Of a stretch of 64,000 nucleotides of DNA, positions 1 through 10,726 are shown piece by piece. Source of the DNA: Vicugna pacos (taxonomy: Eukaryota > Chordata > Mammalia > Artiodactyla > Camelidae); the NCBI RefSeq assembly GCF_048564905.1, contig NW_027328740.1:5711292-5775291 (forward strand), in the 5' to 3' direction. The notes under the pieces were generated by a model that ran no database searches, was not told the origin of the DNA, and worked only from the letters and a program-made list of their open reading frames with translations. Numbering within the stretch: the first letter of the stretch is position 1; each line of letters starts with the position of its first letter. The position numbers were made by a program, and so were the translations under genes.

Positions 1-904
1 CAGTTTACTGTATTCTATATTCTAGATTCTGTGTTCTGCATTCCATGTTGTACTTTCTATATTCATTATTCTCTATTCTATATTCTAAATTCTGTGTTCT
101 GCAGTCCATTTTCTATATTCTGGGCTCTATATTCTGTTTTCCATATTCTAAATTCTGTGTTCCATATTCTATATTCTGTATTCAATATTATGCCTTCTGT
201 ATGCTACATTCCATATTCTGTGTTCTACATTCTATATTCTAAATTTTATATTCAGTATTCTGTATTCTATATTTTAAATTGTGTGCTCTGCATTCCATTT
301 TCTAAATTCTGGGTTCTGTATTCTGTTTTCTTATTTCTATATTCTGTGTTAAATATTCTATATTCTGTATTCTATATTCTTCATTCCGTATTCTATATTC
401 TATATTCTGTGTTCTACATTCTATATTCTTAATTCTATATTCTGTATTCTTTACACTGTATTCTAAATTCTGTGTTCTTCATTCTATATTCTAAATTCTA
501 TATTCGGTATTCTTTACACTGTATTCTAAATTCTGTGTTCTTCATTCTATATTCTAAATTCTATATTCATTACTCTGTATTCTATATTCTAAATTCTGTG
601 TTCTGAATTCCATGTTCTATATTCTGTCTTCTATATTCTCTTTTCTATATTCTATATTCTTTGTTCTACATTCTATACTCTAAAATTTATATTATGTATT
701 CTGTATTCTATATTCTGTGTTCTGAATTCCATTTTCTAAATTCTAGGTTCGGTATTCTGTTTACCATAATGTATATTCTGTATTCTACATTCTATATTCT
801 GTATTCTATTTTCTGCATTCCGTATACTATATTCTATATTCTGTGTTCTGCGTTTATATTCTAAATTCGATATTCAGTAATCTGTATTCTATATTCTAAA
901 TTCT
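1..904 (+). repeat. Super-monomer, E type, 5' end outside window
   Basis: Base 1 aligns with 27,371, inside the E-type monomer that starts at 27,275. About the first 95 bp of the monomer therefore lie before the window. Shared E marks include CATGTTGTACTTTC, GGGCTCTATATTC and ATTATGCCTTCTGTATGC. It carries an extra 63-bp internal duplication (see 451-576). Its tail (about 660-904) resembles the monomer near 18,760-18,960, for example TTTACCATAATG in place of TTTTCCATAATG. It may therefore be a mosaic. Confidence 0.8.
451..576 (+). repeat. 63-bp exact-phase tandem duplication (9 heptamers)
   Basis: The string beginning TTTACACTGTATTC occurs about 451 and again 63 bp later. The following segment, through GTGTTCTTCATTC and CTAAATTC, is repeated. 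The homologous place in the E monomer near 27,820 has a single copy. The length is exactly nine 7-bp units, so the heptamer phase is kept. Confidence 0.85.
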
Positions 905-1847
905 TTGTTCTGCATTCCATGTTCTAAATTCTGGGTTCTATATTCTCTATTCTATATTCTATATTGTGTGTTGTATATTCTATATTCTAAATTCTATATT
1001 CAGTTTACTGTATTATATATTCTAAATTCTGTGTTCTGCATTCCATGTTCTAAATTCTATATTCAGTATTCTGTATTCTATATTCTAAATTCTGTGTTCT
1101 GCATTCCTTTTTCTATATTCTGGGTTCTATATTCTGTTTTCCATATTCTAAATTCTGTGTTCCATATTCTATATTCTGTATTCAATATTCTGCATTCCGT
1201 ATTCTACATTCCATATTCTGTGTTCTACATTCTATATTCTAAATTTTATATTCAGTATTCTGTATTCTATATTTTAATTTGTGTGCTCTGCATTCCATTT
1301 TCTAAATTCTGGGTTCTGTATTCTGTTTTCTTATTTCTATATTCTGTGTTAAATATTCTATATTCTTTATTCTATATTCTTCATTCCATATTCTATATTC
1401 TATATTCTGTGTTCTACATTCTATATTCTTAATTCTATAATCGGTATTCTTTACACTGTATTCTAAATTCTGTGTTCTTCCTTCTATATTCTAAATTTTA
1501 TATTCATTACTCTGTATTCTCTTTCTAAATTCTGTGTTCTGAATTCCATGTTCTACATTCTGTCTTCTATATTCTCTATTCTATATTCTATATTCTGTGT
1601 TCTACATTCTATATTCTAAAATTTATATTATGTATTCTGTATTCTATATTCTAAATTCTGTGTTCTGAATTCCATTTTCTAAATTCTGGGATCTGTATTC
1701 TGTTTTCCATAATGTATATTCTGTATTCTACATTCTATATTCTGTATTCTATATTCTGCATTCCGTATTCTATATTCTATATTCTGTGTTCTGCGTTTAT
1801 ATTCTAAATTCGATATTCAGTATTCTGTATTCTATATTCTAAATTCT
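905..1847 (+). repeat. Super-monomer, A type (943 bp)
   Basis: All landmarks a to m are in order. It contains the 63-bp module after landmark c (CCATGTTCTAAATTCTATAT), which separates A from D. It differs from the A copies at 7,028, 10,727 and 14,426 by scattered substitutions. One example is a normal TTTACTGTATTATATATTC region instead of TTTACTATATAATATATTC. It is therefore an older relative rather than part of the near-identical 3,699-bp block. Confidence 0.82.
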
Positions 1848-2777
1848 GTGTTCTGCATTCCATGTTCTAAATTCTGGGTTCTATATTCTCTATTCTATAT
1901 TCTATCTTGTGTGTTGTACATTCTATATTCTAAATTCTATATTCAGTTTACTGTATTCTATATTTTAATTTCTGTGTTCTGTATTCCATGTTCTAATTTC
2001 TATATTCATTATTCTGTATTCTATATTCTTAATTCTGTGTTCTGCATTCCATTTTCTATATTCTGGGTTCTATATTCTATTTTCCATATTCTAAATTCTG
2101 TGTTCCATATTGTATATTCTGTATTCAATATTCTGCATTCCGTTTTCTACATTCCATATTCTGTGTTCTACATTCTATATTCTAAATTTTATATTCAGTA
2201 TTCTGTATTCTATATTTTAAACTTTGTTCGCTGCATTCCATTTTCTAAATTCTGGGTTCTGTATTCTGTTTTCTTATTTCTATATTCTGTGTTCCACATT
2301 CTATATTCTGTATTCTATATTCTTCATTCTGTATTCTATATTCTATATTCTGTGTTCTACATTCTATATTCTTAATTCTATATTCTGTATTCTTTACACT
2401 GTATTCTAAATTCTGTGTTCTTCATACTATATTCATTATTCTGTATTCTATATTCTAAATTCTGTGTTCTGAATTCCATGTTCTATATTCTGTCTTCTCT
2501 ATTCTCTATTCTATATTCTATATTCTGTATTCTACATTCTATATTCTAAAATTTATATTATGTATTCTGTATTCTATATTCTAAATTCTGTATTCTGAAT
2601 TCCATTCTCTAAATTCTGGGTTCTGTATTCTGTTTTCCATAATGTATATTCTGTATTCTACATTCTATATTCTGTATTCTATATTCTGCATTCCGTATTC
2701 TATATTCTATATTCTGTGTTCTGCGTTTATATTCTAAATTCGATATTCGGTATTCTGTATTCTATATTCTAAATTCT
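1848..2777 (+). repeat. Super-monomer, B type (930 bp)
   Basis: It matches the B copies at 7,972, 11,671 and 15,370 in length (930 bp) and diagnostic bases: CTATCTTGTGTGTTG at b, TTTTAATTTCTGTG after c, TTCGCTGCATTCC at f. A few private changes are visible, such as CGTTTTCTAC near 2,143. It is followed directly by a C-type unit, the same order as in the tetramer. Confidence 0.83.
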
Positions 2778-4902
2778 GTGTTCTTCATTCCATGTTCTAA
2801 ATTCTGGGTTCTATATTCTCTACTGTATTTTCTATATTGTGTGTTGTACATTCTATATTCTAAATTCTATATTCAGTTTACTGTATTCTATATTCTAAAT
2901 TCTGTGTTCTGCATTCCATGTTCTAAATTCAATATTTAGTGTTCTGTATTCTATATTCTAAATTCTGTGTTCTGCATTCCATTTTCTATATTCTGGGTTG
3001 TGTATTCTGTTTTCCATATTCTAAATTCTGTGTTCCATATTCTATATTCTGTATTCAATATTCTGAATTCCGTATTCTACATTCCATATTCTGTGTTCTA
3101 CAGTCTATATTCTAAATTTTATATTCAATATTCTGTATTCTATATTTTAAATTCTGTGCTCTGCATTCCATTTTCTAAATTCTGGGTTCTGTATTCTGAT
3201 TTCTTATTTCTATATTCTGTGTTCAATATTCTATATTCTCTAGTCTATATTCTACATTCCGTATTGTATATTCTATATTCTGTATACCTCATTCTATATT
3301 CTAAATTCGATATTCAGTATTCTGTATTCTATATTCTAAATTCTGTGTTCTGCATGTCATGTTCTAAATTATGGGTTCCATATACTCTATGAAATATTCC
3401 ATATTCAGTGTTCTAAATTCTATATTCTGTATCCTCTATTATGCATTCCGTACTCTATATTCTATATTCTGGGTTCTACATTCTATATTCTAAAATTTAT
3501 ATTATGTATTCTGTATTCTATATTCTAAATTCTGTGTTCTTAATTCCATTTTCTAAATTCTGGGTTCTGTATTCTGTTTTCCATAATGTATATTCTGTAT
3601 TCTACATTCTATATTCTGTATTCTATATTCTGCATTCCGTATTCTATATTCTATATTCTGTGTTCTGCGTTTATATTCTAAATTCGTTATTCATTATTCT
3701 GTATTCTATATTCTAAATTCTGTGTTCTGCATTCCATGTTCTAAATTCTGGGTTCTATATTCTCTTTTCTATATTCTATATTGTGTGTTGAACATTCTAT
3801 ATTCTAAATTCTATATTCAGTTTACTGTATTCTATATTCTAGATTCTGTGTTCTGCATTCCATTTTCTATATTCTGGGTTCTATATTCTGTTTTCCATAT
3901 TCTCAATTCTGTGTTCCAAATTCTATATTCTGTATTCAATATTCTACATTCCGTATTCTACATTCCATATTCTGTGTTGTACATTCTATATTCTAAATAT
4001 TATATTCAGTATTCTGTATTCTATATTTTAAATTCTGTGCTCTGCGTTCCATTTTCTAAATTCTGGGTTCTGTATTCTGTTTTCTTATTTCTATATTCTG
4101 TGTTCAACATTCTATATTCTGTATTGTATATTCTTCATTCCGTATTCTATATTCAAAATTCTGTGTTCTATATTTTATATTCTTAATTCTATATTCTGTA
4201 TTCTTTACACTGTATTCTAAATTCTGTGTTCTTCATTCTATATTCATTATTCTGTATTCTATATTCTAAATTCTGTGTTCTGAATTCCATGTTCTATATT
4301 CTGTCTTCTATATTCTCTATTCTATATTCTATATTCTGTGTTCTACATTCTACATTCTAAAATTTATATTATGTATTCTGTATTCTATATTCTAAATTCT
4401 GTGTTCTGAATTCCATGTTCTATATTCTGTCTTCTATATTCTGTATTCTATATTCAATATTCTGTGTTCTAAATTGTATATTCTAAATTTATATTATGTA
4501 TTCTGTATTCTATATTCTTAATTCTGTGTTCTGCATTCCATGTTCTAAATTTTGGGTTCCATATACTCTATGAAATATTCCATATTCAGTGTTCTAAATT
4601 GTATATTCTGTATCCTATATTATGCATTCCGTACTTTATATTCTATATTCTGTGTTCTACATTCTATATTCTAAAATTTATATTATGTATTCTGTATTCT
4701 ATATTCTAAATTCTGTGTTCTTAATTCCATTTTCTAAATTCTGGGTTCTGTATTCTGTTTTCCATAATGTATATTCTGTATTCTACATTCTATATTCTGT
4801 ATTCTATATTCTGCATTCCGTATTCTATATTCTATATTCTGTGTTCTGCGTTTATATTCTAAATTCGATATTCGGTATTCTGTATTCTATATTCTAAATT
4901 CT
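2778..4902 (+). repeat. 2,125-bp C+D' dimer, copy 1
   Basis: It consists of a C unit (2778-3721, 944 bp) and a long D' unit (3722-4902, 1,181 bp). C is marked by CTCTACTGTATTTTC, TTGTGTATTC at d and CTCTATGAAATATTCC. D' resembles the 881-bp D unit plus about 300 bp containing repeated j-k segments and a second GAAATATTCC. Copy 2 lies at an offset of exactly 2,125 bp. The match begins somewhat before the conventional boundary, near 2,610. Confidence 0.85.
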
Positions 4903-7027
4903 GTGTTCTTCATTCCATGTTCTAAATTCTGGGTTCTATATTCTCTACTGTATTTTCTATATTGTGTGTTGTACATTCTATATTCTAAATTCTATATTCA
5001 GTTTACTGTATTCTATATTCTAAATTCTGTGTTCTGCATTCCATGTTCTAAATTCAATATTCAGTGTTCTGTATTCTATATTCTAAATTCTGTGTTCTGC
5101 ATTCCATTTTCTATATTCTGGGTTGTGTATTCTCTTTTCCATATTCTAAATTCTGTGTTCCATATTGTATATTCTGTATTCAATATTCTGCATTCCGTAT
5201 TCTACATTCCATATTCTGTGTTCTACCTTCTATATTCTAAATTTTATATTCAATATTCTGTATTCTATATTTTAAATTCTGTGCTCTGCATTCCATTTTC
5301 TAAATTCTGGGTTCTGTATTCTGATTTCTTATTTCTATATTCTGTGTTCAATATTCTATATTCTCTATTCTATATTCTACATTCCGTATTGTATATTCTA
5401 TATTCTGTATACCTCATTCTATATTCTAAATTCGATATTCAGTATTCTGTATTCTATATTCTAAATTCTGTGTTCTGCATTCCATGTTCTAAATTTTGGG
5501 TTCCATATACTCTATGAAATATTCCATATTCAGTGTTCTAAATTCTATATTCTGTATCCTCTATTATGCATTCCGTACTCTATATTCTATATTCTGGGTT
5601 CTACATTCTATATTCTAAAATTTATATTATGTATTCTGTATTCTATATTCTAAATTCTGTGTTCTTAATTCCATTTTCTAAATTCTGGGTTCTGTATTCT
5701 GTTTTCCATAATGTATATTCTGTATTCTACATTCTATATTCTGTATTCTATATTCTGCATTCCGTATTCTATATTCTATATTCTGTGTTCTGCGTTTATA
5801 TTCTAAATTCGTTATTCATTATTCTGTATTCTATATTCTAAATTCTGTGTTCTGCATTCCATGTTCTAAATTCTGGGTTCTATATTCTCTTTTCTATATT
5901 CTATATTGTGTGTTGAACATTCTATATTCTAAATTCTATATTCAGTTTACTGTATTCTATATTCTAGATTCTGTGTTCTGCATTCCATTTTCTATATTCT
6001 GGGTTCTATATTCTGTTTTCCATATTCTCAATTCTGTGTTCCAAATTCTATATTCTGTATTCAATATTCTACATTCCGTATTCTACATTCCATATTCTGT
6101 GTTGTACATTCTATATTCTAAATATTATATTCAGTATTCTGTATTCTATATTTTAAATTCTGTGCTCTGCGTTCCATTTTCTAAATTCTGGGTTCTGTAT
6201 TCTGTTTTCTTATTTCTATATTCTGTGTTCAACATTCTATATTCTGTATTGTATATTCTTCATTCCGTATTCTATATTCAAAATTCTGTGTTCTATATTT
6301 TATATTCTTAATTCTATATTCTGTATTCTTTACACTGTATTCTAAATTCTGTGTTCTTCATTCTATATTCATTATTCTGTATTCTATATTCTAAATTCTG
6401 TGTTCTGAATTCCATGTTCTATATTCTGTCTTCTATATTCTCTATTCTATATTCTATATTCTGTGTTCTACATTCTACATTCTAAAATTTATATTATGTA
6501 TTCTGTATTCTATATTCTAAATTCTGTGTTCTGAATTCCATGTTCTATATTCTGTCTTCTATATTCTGTATTCTATATTCAATATTCTGTGTTCTAAATT
6601 GTATATTCTAAATTTATATTATGTATTCTGTATTCTATATTCTTAATTCTGTGTTCTGCATTCCATGTTCTAAATTTTGGGTTCCATATACTCTATGAAA
6701 TATTCCATATTCAGTGTTCTAAATTGTATATTCTGTATCCTATATTATGCATTCCGTACTTTATATTCTATATTCTGTGTTCTACATTCTATATTCTAAA
6801 ATTTATATTATGTATTCTGTATTCTATATTCTAAATTCTGTGTTCTTAATTCCATTTTCTAAATTCTGGGTTCTGTATTCTGTTTTCCATAATGTATATT
6901 CTGTATTCTACATTCTATATTCTGTATTCTATATTCTGCATTCAGTATTCTATATTCTATATTCTGTGTTCTGCGTTTATATTCTAAATTCGATATTCAG
7001 TAATCTGTATTCTATATTCTAAATTCT
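4903..7027 (+). repeat. 2,125-bp C+D' dimer, copy 2
   Basis: C is at 4903-5846 and D' at 5847-7027. D' is essentially the same as 3722-4902, including rare bases such as AATATTATATTC and TTGTACATTC after e. C here shows TCTCTTTTCCATATTC and TACCTTCTATATTC, which the first copy lacks but the C units at 8,902, 12,601 and 16,300 share. This ties copy 2 to the adjacent tetramer array. The match at offset 2,125 stops near 6,985. Confidence 0.87.
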
Positions 7028-7971
7028 TTGTTCTGCATTCCATGTTCTAAATTCTGGGTTCTATATTCTCTATTCTATATTCTATATTGTGTGTTGTATA
7101 TTCTATATTCTAAATTCTATATTCAGTTTACTATATAATATATTCTAAATTCTGTGTTCTGCATTCCATGTTCTAAATTCTATATTCAGTATTCTGTATT
7201 CTATATTCTAAATTCTGTGTTCTGCATTCCTTTTTCTATATTCTGGGTTCTATATTCTGTTTTCCATATTCTAAATTCTGTGTTCCATATTCTATATTCT
7301 GTATTCAATATTCTGCATTCCGTATTCTACATTCCATATTCTGTGTTCTACATTCTATATTCTAAATTTTATATTCAGTATTCTGTATTCTATATTTTAA
7401 TTTGTGTGCTCTGCATTCCATTTTCTAAATTCTGGGTTCTGTATTCTGTTTTCTTATTTCTATATTCTGTGTTAAATATTCTATATTCTGTATTCTATAT
7501 TCTTCATTCCATATTCTATATTCTATATTCTGTATTCTACATTCTATATTCTTAATTCTATAATCGGTATTCTTTACACTGTATTCTAAATTCTGTGTTC
7601 TTCCTTCTATATTCTAAATTTTATATTCATTACTCTGTATTCTCTATTCTAAATTCTGTGTTCTGAATTCCATGTTCTACATTCTGTCTTCTATATTCTC
7701 TATTCTATATTCTATATTCTGTGTTCTACATTCTATATTCTAAAATTTATATTGTGTATTCTGTATTCTATATTCTAAATTCTGAGTTCTGAATTCCATT
7801 TTCTAAATTCTGGGATCTGTATTCTGTTTTCCATAATGTATATTCTGTATTCTACATTCTATATTCTGTATTCTATATTCTGCATTCCGTATTCTATATT
7901 CTATATTCTATGTTCTGCGTTTATATTCTAAATTCGATATTCAGTATTGTGTATTCTATATTCTAAATTCT
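7028..7971 (+). repeat. Reference super-monomer, A type (944 bp), landmark map
   Basis: Landmark positions in this copy: a from 7028, b about 7089, c 7124, d 7260, e 7315, f 7404, g 7449, h about 7502, i about 7572, j (GAATTC) 7665, k 7742, l 7827, m 7918. A-type marks are TTTACTATATAATATATTC at c, the 63-bp module that follows (CCATGTTCTAAATTC then ATATTCAGTATTC), TCCTTTTTCTATATTC and TTAATTTGTGTGCTC at f. The landmarks are degenerate heptamers or short phase breaks and have no known function. Confidence 0.88.
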
Positions 7972-8901
7972 GTGTTCTGCATTCCATGTTCTAAATTCTG
8001 GGTTCTATATTCTCTATTCTATATTCTATCTTGTGTGTTGTACATTCTATATTCTAAATTCTATATTCAGTTTACTGTATTCTATATTTTAATTTCTGTG
8101 TTCTGTATTCCATGTTCTAATTTCTATATTCATTATTCTGTATTCTATATTCTTAATTCTGTGTTCTGCATTCCATTTTCTATATTCTGGGTTCTATATT
8201 CTATTTTCCATATTCTAAATTCTGTGTTCCATATTGTATATTCTGTATTCAATATTCTGCATTCCGTATTCTACATTCCATATTCTGTGTTCTAAATTCT
8301 ATATTCTAAATTTTATATTCAGTATTCTGTATTCTATATTTTAAACTGTGTTCGCTGCATTCCATTTTCTAAATTCTGGGTTCTGTATTCTGTTTCCTTA
8401 TTTCTATATTCTGTGTTCCACATTCTATATTCTGTATTCTATATTCTTCATTCTGTATTCTATATTCTATATTCTGTGTTCTACATTCTATATTCTTAAT
8501 TCTATATTCTGTATTCTTTACACTGTATTCTAAATTCTGTGTTCTTCATACTATATTCATTATTCTGTATTCTATATTCTAAATTCTGTGTTCTGAATTC
8601 CATGTTCTATATTCTGTCTTCTCTATTCTCTATTCTATATTCTATATTCTGTATTCTACATTCTATATTCTAAAATTTATATTATGTATTCTGTATTCTA
8701 TATTCTAAATTCTGTATTCTGAATTCCATTCTCTAAATTCTGGGTTCTGTATTCTGTTTTCCATAATGTATATTCTGTATTCTACATTCTATATTCTGTA
8801 TTCTATATTCTGCATTCCGTATTCTATATTCTATATTCTGTGTTCTGCGTTTATATTCTAAATTCGATATTCGGTATTCTGTATTCTATATTCTAAATTC
8901 T
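7972..8901 (+). repeat. Super-monomer, B type (930 bp)
   Basis: It is 14 bp (two heptamers) shorter than A. Marks are CTATCTTGTGTGTTG at b, TTTTAATTTCTGTG after c, CTAATTTCTATATTC in the 63-bp module, CATATTGTATATTC, ACTGTGTTCGCTGCATTCC at f and TGTTTCCTTATTTC at g. The landmark f variant here is the most altered of the four types and is a good B-specific tag. Confidence 0.87.
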
Positions 8902-9845
8902 GTGTTCTTCATTCCATGTTCTAAATTCTGGGTTCTATATTCTCTACTGTATTTTCTATATTGTGTGTTGTACATTCTATATTCTAAATTCTATATTCAG
9001 TTTACTGTATTCTATATTCTAAATTCTGTGTTCTGCATTCCATGTTCTAAATTCAATATTCAGTGTTCTGTATTCTATATTCTAAATTCTGTGTTCTGCA
9101 TTCCATTTTCTATATTCTGGGTTGTGTATTCTCTTTTCCATATTCTAAATTCTGTGTTCCATATTGTATATTCTGTATTCAATATTCTGCATTCCGTATT
9201 CTACATTCCATATTCTGTGTTCTACCTTCTATATTCTAAATTTTATATTCAATATTCTGTATTCTATATTTTAAATTCTGTGCTCTGCATTCCATTTTCT
9301 AAATTCTGGGTTCTGTATTCTGATTTCTTATTTCTATATTCTGTGTTCAATATTCTATATTCTCTATTCTATATTCTACATTCCGTATTGTATATTCTAT
9401 ATTCTGTATACCTCATTCTATATTCTAAATTCGATATTCAGTATTCTGTATTCTATATTCTAAATTCTGTGTTCTGCATTCCATGTTCTAAATTTTGGGT
9501 TCCATATACTCTATGAAATATTCCATATTCAGTGTTCTAAATTCTATATTCTGTATCCTCTATTATGCATTCCGTACTCTATATTCTATATTCTGGGTTC
9601 TACATTCTATATTCTAAAATTTATATTATGTATTCTGTATTCTATATTCTAAATTCTGTGTTCTTAATTCCATTTTCTAAATTCTGGGTTCTGTATTCTG
9701 TTTTCCATAATGTGTATTCTGTATTCTACATTCTATATTCTGTATTCTATATTCTGCATTCCGTATTCTATATTCTATATTCTGTGTTCTGCGTTTATAT
9801 TCTAAATTCGTTATTCATTATTCTGTATTCTATATACTAAATTCT
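8902..9845 (+). repeat. Super-monomer, C type (944 bp)
   Basis: It has the same length as A but a different right half. After g it passes through TATACCTCATTC and then a second a-like string, CCATGTTCTAAATTTTGGG. CTCTATGAAATATTCC follows (GAAATATTCC at 9,515) and then GTATCCTCTATTATGC. Landmarks i and j are missing and k is preceded by a partial h-like string. C lacks both EcoRI sites found in A and B. The unit looks like an ancient fusion of two monomer fragments that settled at the 944-bp length. Confidence 0.87.
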
Positions 9846-10726
9846 GTGTTCTGCATTCCATGTTCTAAATTCTGGGTTCTATATTCTCTTTTCTATATTC
9901 TATATTGTGTGTTGAACATTCTATATTCTAAATTCTATATTCAGTTTACTGTATTCTATATTCTAGATTCTGTGTTCTGCATTCCATTTTCTATATTCTG
10001 GGTTCTATATTCTGTTTTCCATATTCTCAATTCTGTGTTCCAAATTCTATATTCTGTATTCAATATTCTACATTCCGTATTCTACATTCCATATTCTGTG
10101 TTGTACATTCTATATTCTAAATATTATATTCAGTATTCTGTATTCTATATTTTAAATTCTGTGCTCTGCGTTCCATTTTCTAAATTCTGGGTTCTGTATT
10201 CTGTTTTCTTATTTCTATATTCTGTGTTCAACATTCTATATTCTGTATTGTATATTCTTCATTCCGTATTCTATATTCAAAATTCTGTGTTCTATATTCT
10301 ATATTCTTAATTCTATATTCTGTATTCTTTACACTGTATTCTAAATTATGTGTTCTTCATTCTATATTCTAAATTCAATATTCATTATTCTGTATTCTAT
10401 ATTCTAAATTCTGTGTTCTGTATTCTATGTTCTAAATTCTGTCTTCTATATTCTCTATTCTATATTCTATATTCTGTGTTCTACATTCTATATTCTAAAA
10501 TTTATATTATGTATTCTGTATTCTATATTCTAAATTCTGTGTATTGAATTCCATTTTCTAAATTCTGGGTTCTGTATTCGGTTTTCCATAATGTATATTC
10601 TGTATTCTACATTCTATATTCTGTATTCTATATTCTGCATTCCGTATTCTATATTCTATATTCTGTGTTCTGCGTTTATATTCCAAATTCGATATTCAGT
10701 ATTCTGTATTCTATATTCTAAATTCT
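9846..10726 (+). repeat. Super-monomer, D type (881 bp)
   Basis: It is 63 bp shorter than A because the 63-bp module after landmark c is absent: c runs straight into CTAGATTCTGTGTTCTGC and CCATTTTC. Other marks are TTGAACATTC at b, CCAAATTC at d, TTGTACATTC after e, AATATTATATTC, and GCGTTCC in landmark f. One EcoRI site remains at 10,546. Confidence 0.87.

Larger units (their letters stand above)
7028..10726 (+). repeat. 3,699-bp A-B-C-D higher-order repeat, copy 1
   Basis: There are four super-monomers in order: A 7028-7971, B 7972-8901, C 8902-9845, D 9846-10726 (944+930+944+881). The same sequence recurs at +3,699 and +7,398 with only a handful of differences visible by eye. EcoRI sites (GAATTC) that I could find lie at 7665, 7791, 8595, 8721 and 10546. 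They recur with the unit, giving predicted fragments of 126, 804, 126, 1,825 and 818 bp. Confidence 0.93.

Noticed and set aside
3391-3400. GAAATATTCC as a centromere-protein B box or STAT site
   Set aside because: It lacks the conserved bases of the 17-bp CENP-B box, and the GAA and TTC halves are in the opposite order to a STAT TTCnnnGAA site. Only its regular placement in C units is notable.
4903-5517. Repeated 204-codon frame (also at 8902, 12601, 16300, 28219, 34326, 37977) as a conserved gene family
   Set aside because: Conservation follows the DNA of the C-type super-monomer on all positions and continues beyond both ends of the frame. Indels that are not multiples of three occur in the same array. 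It reflects satellite homogenisation, not protein selection.
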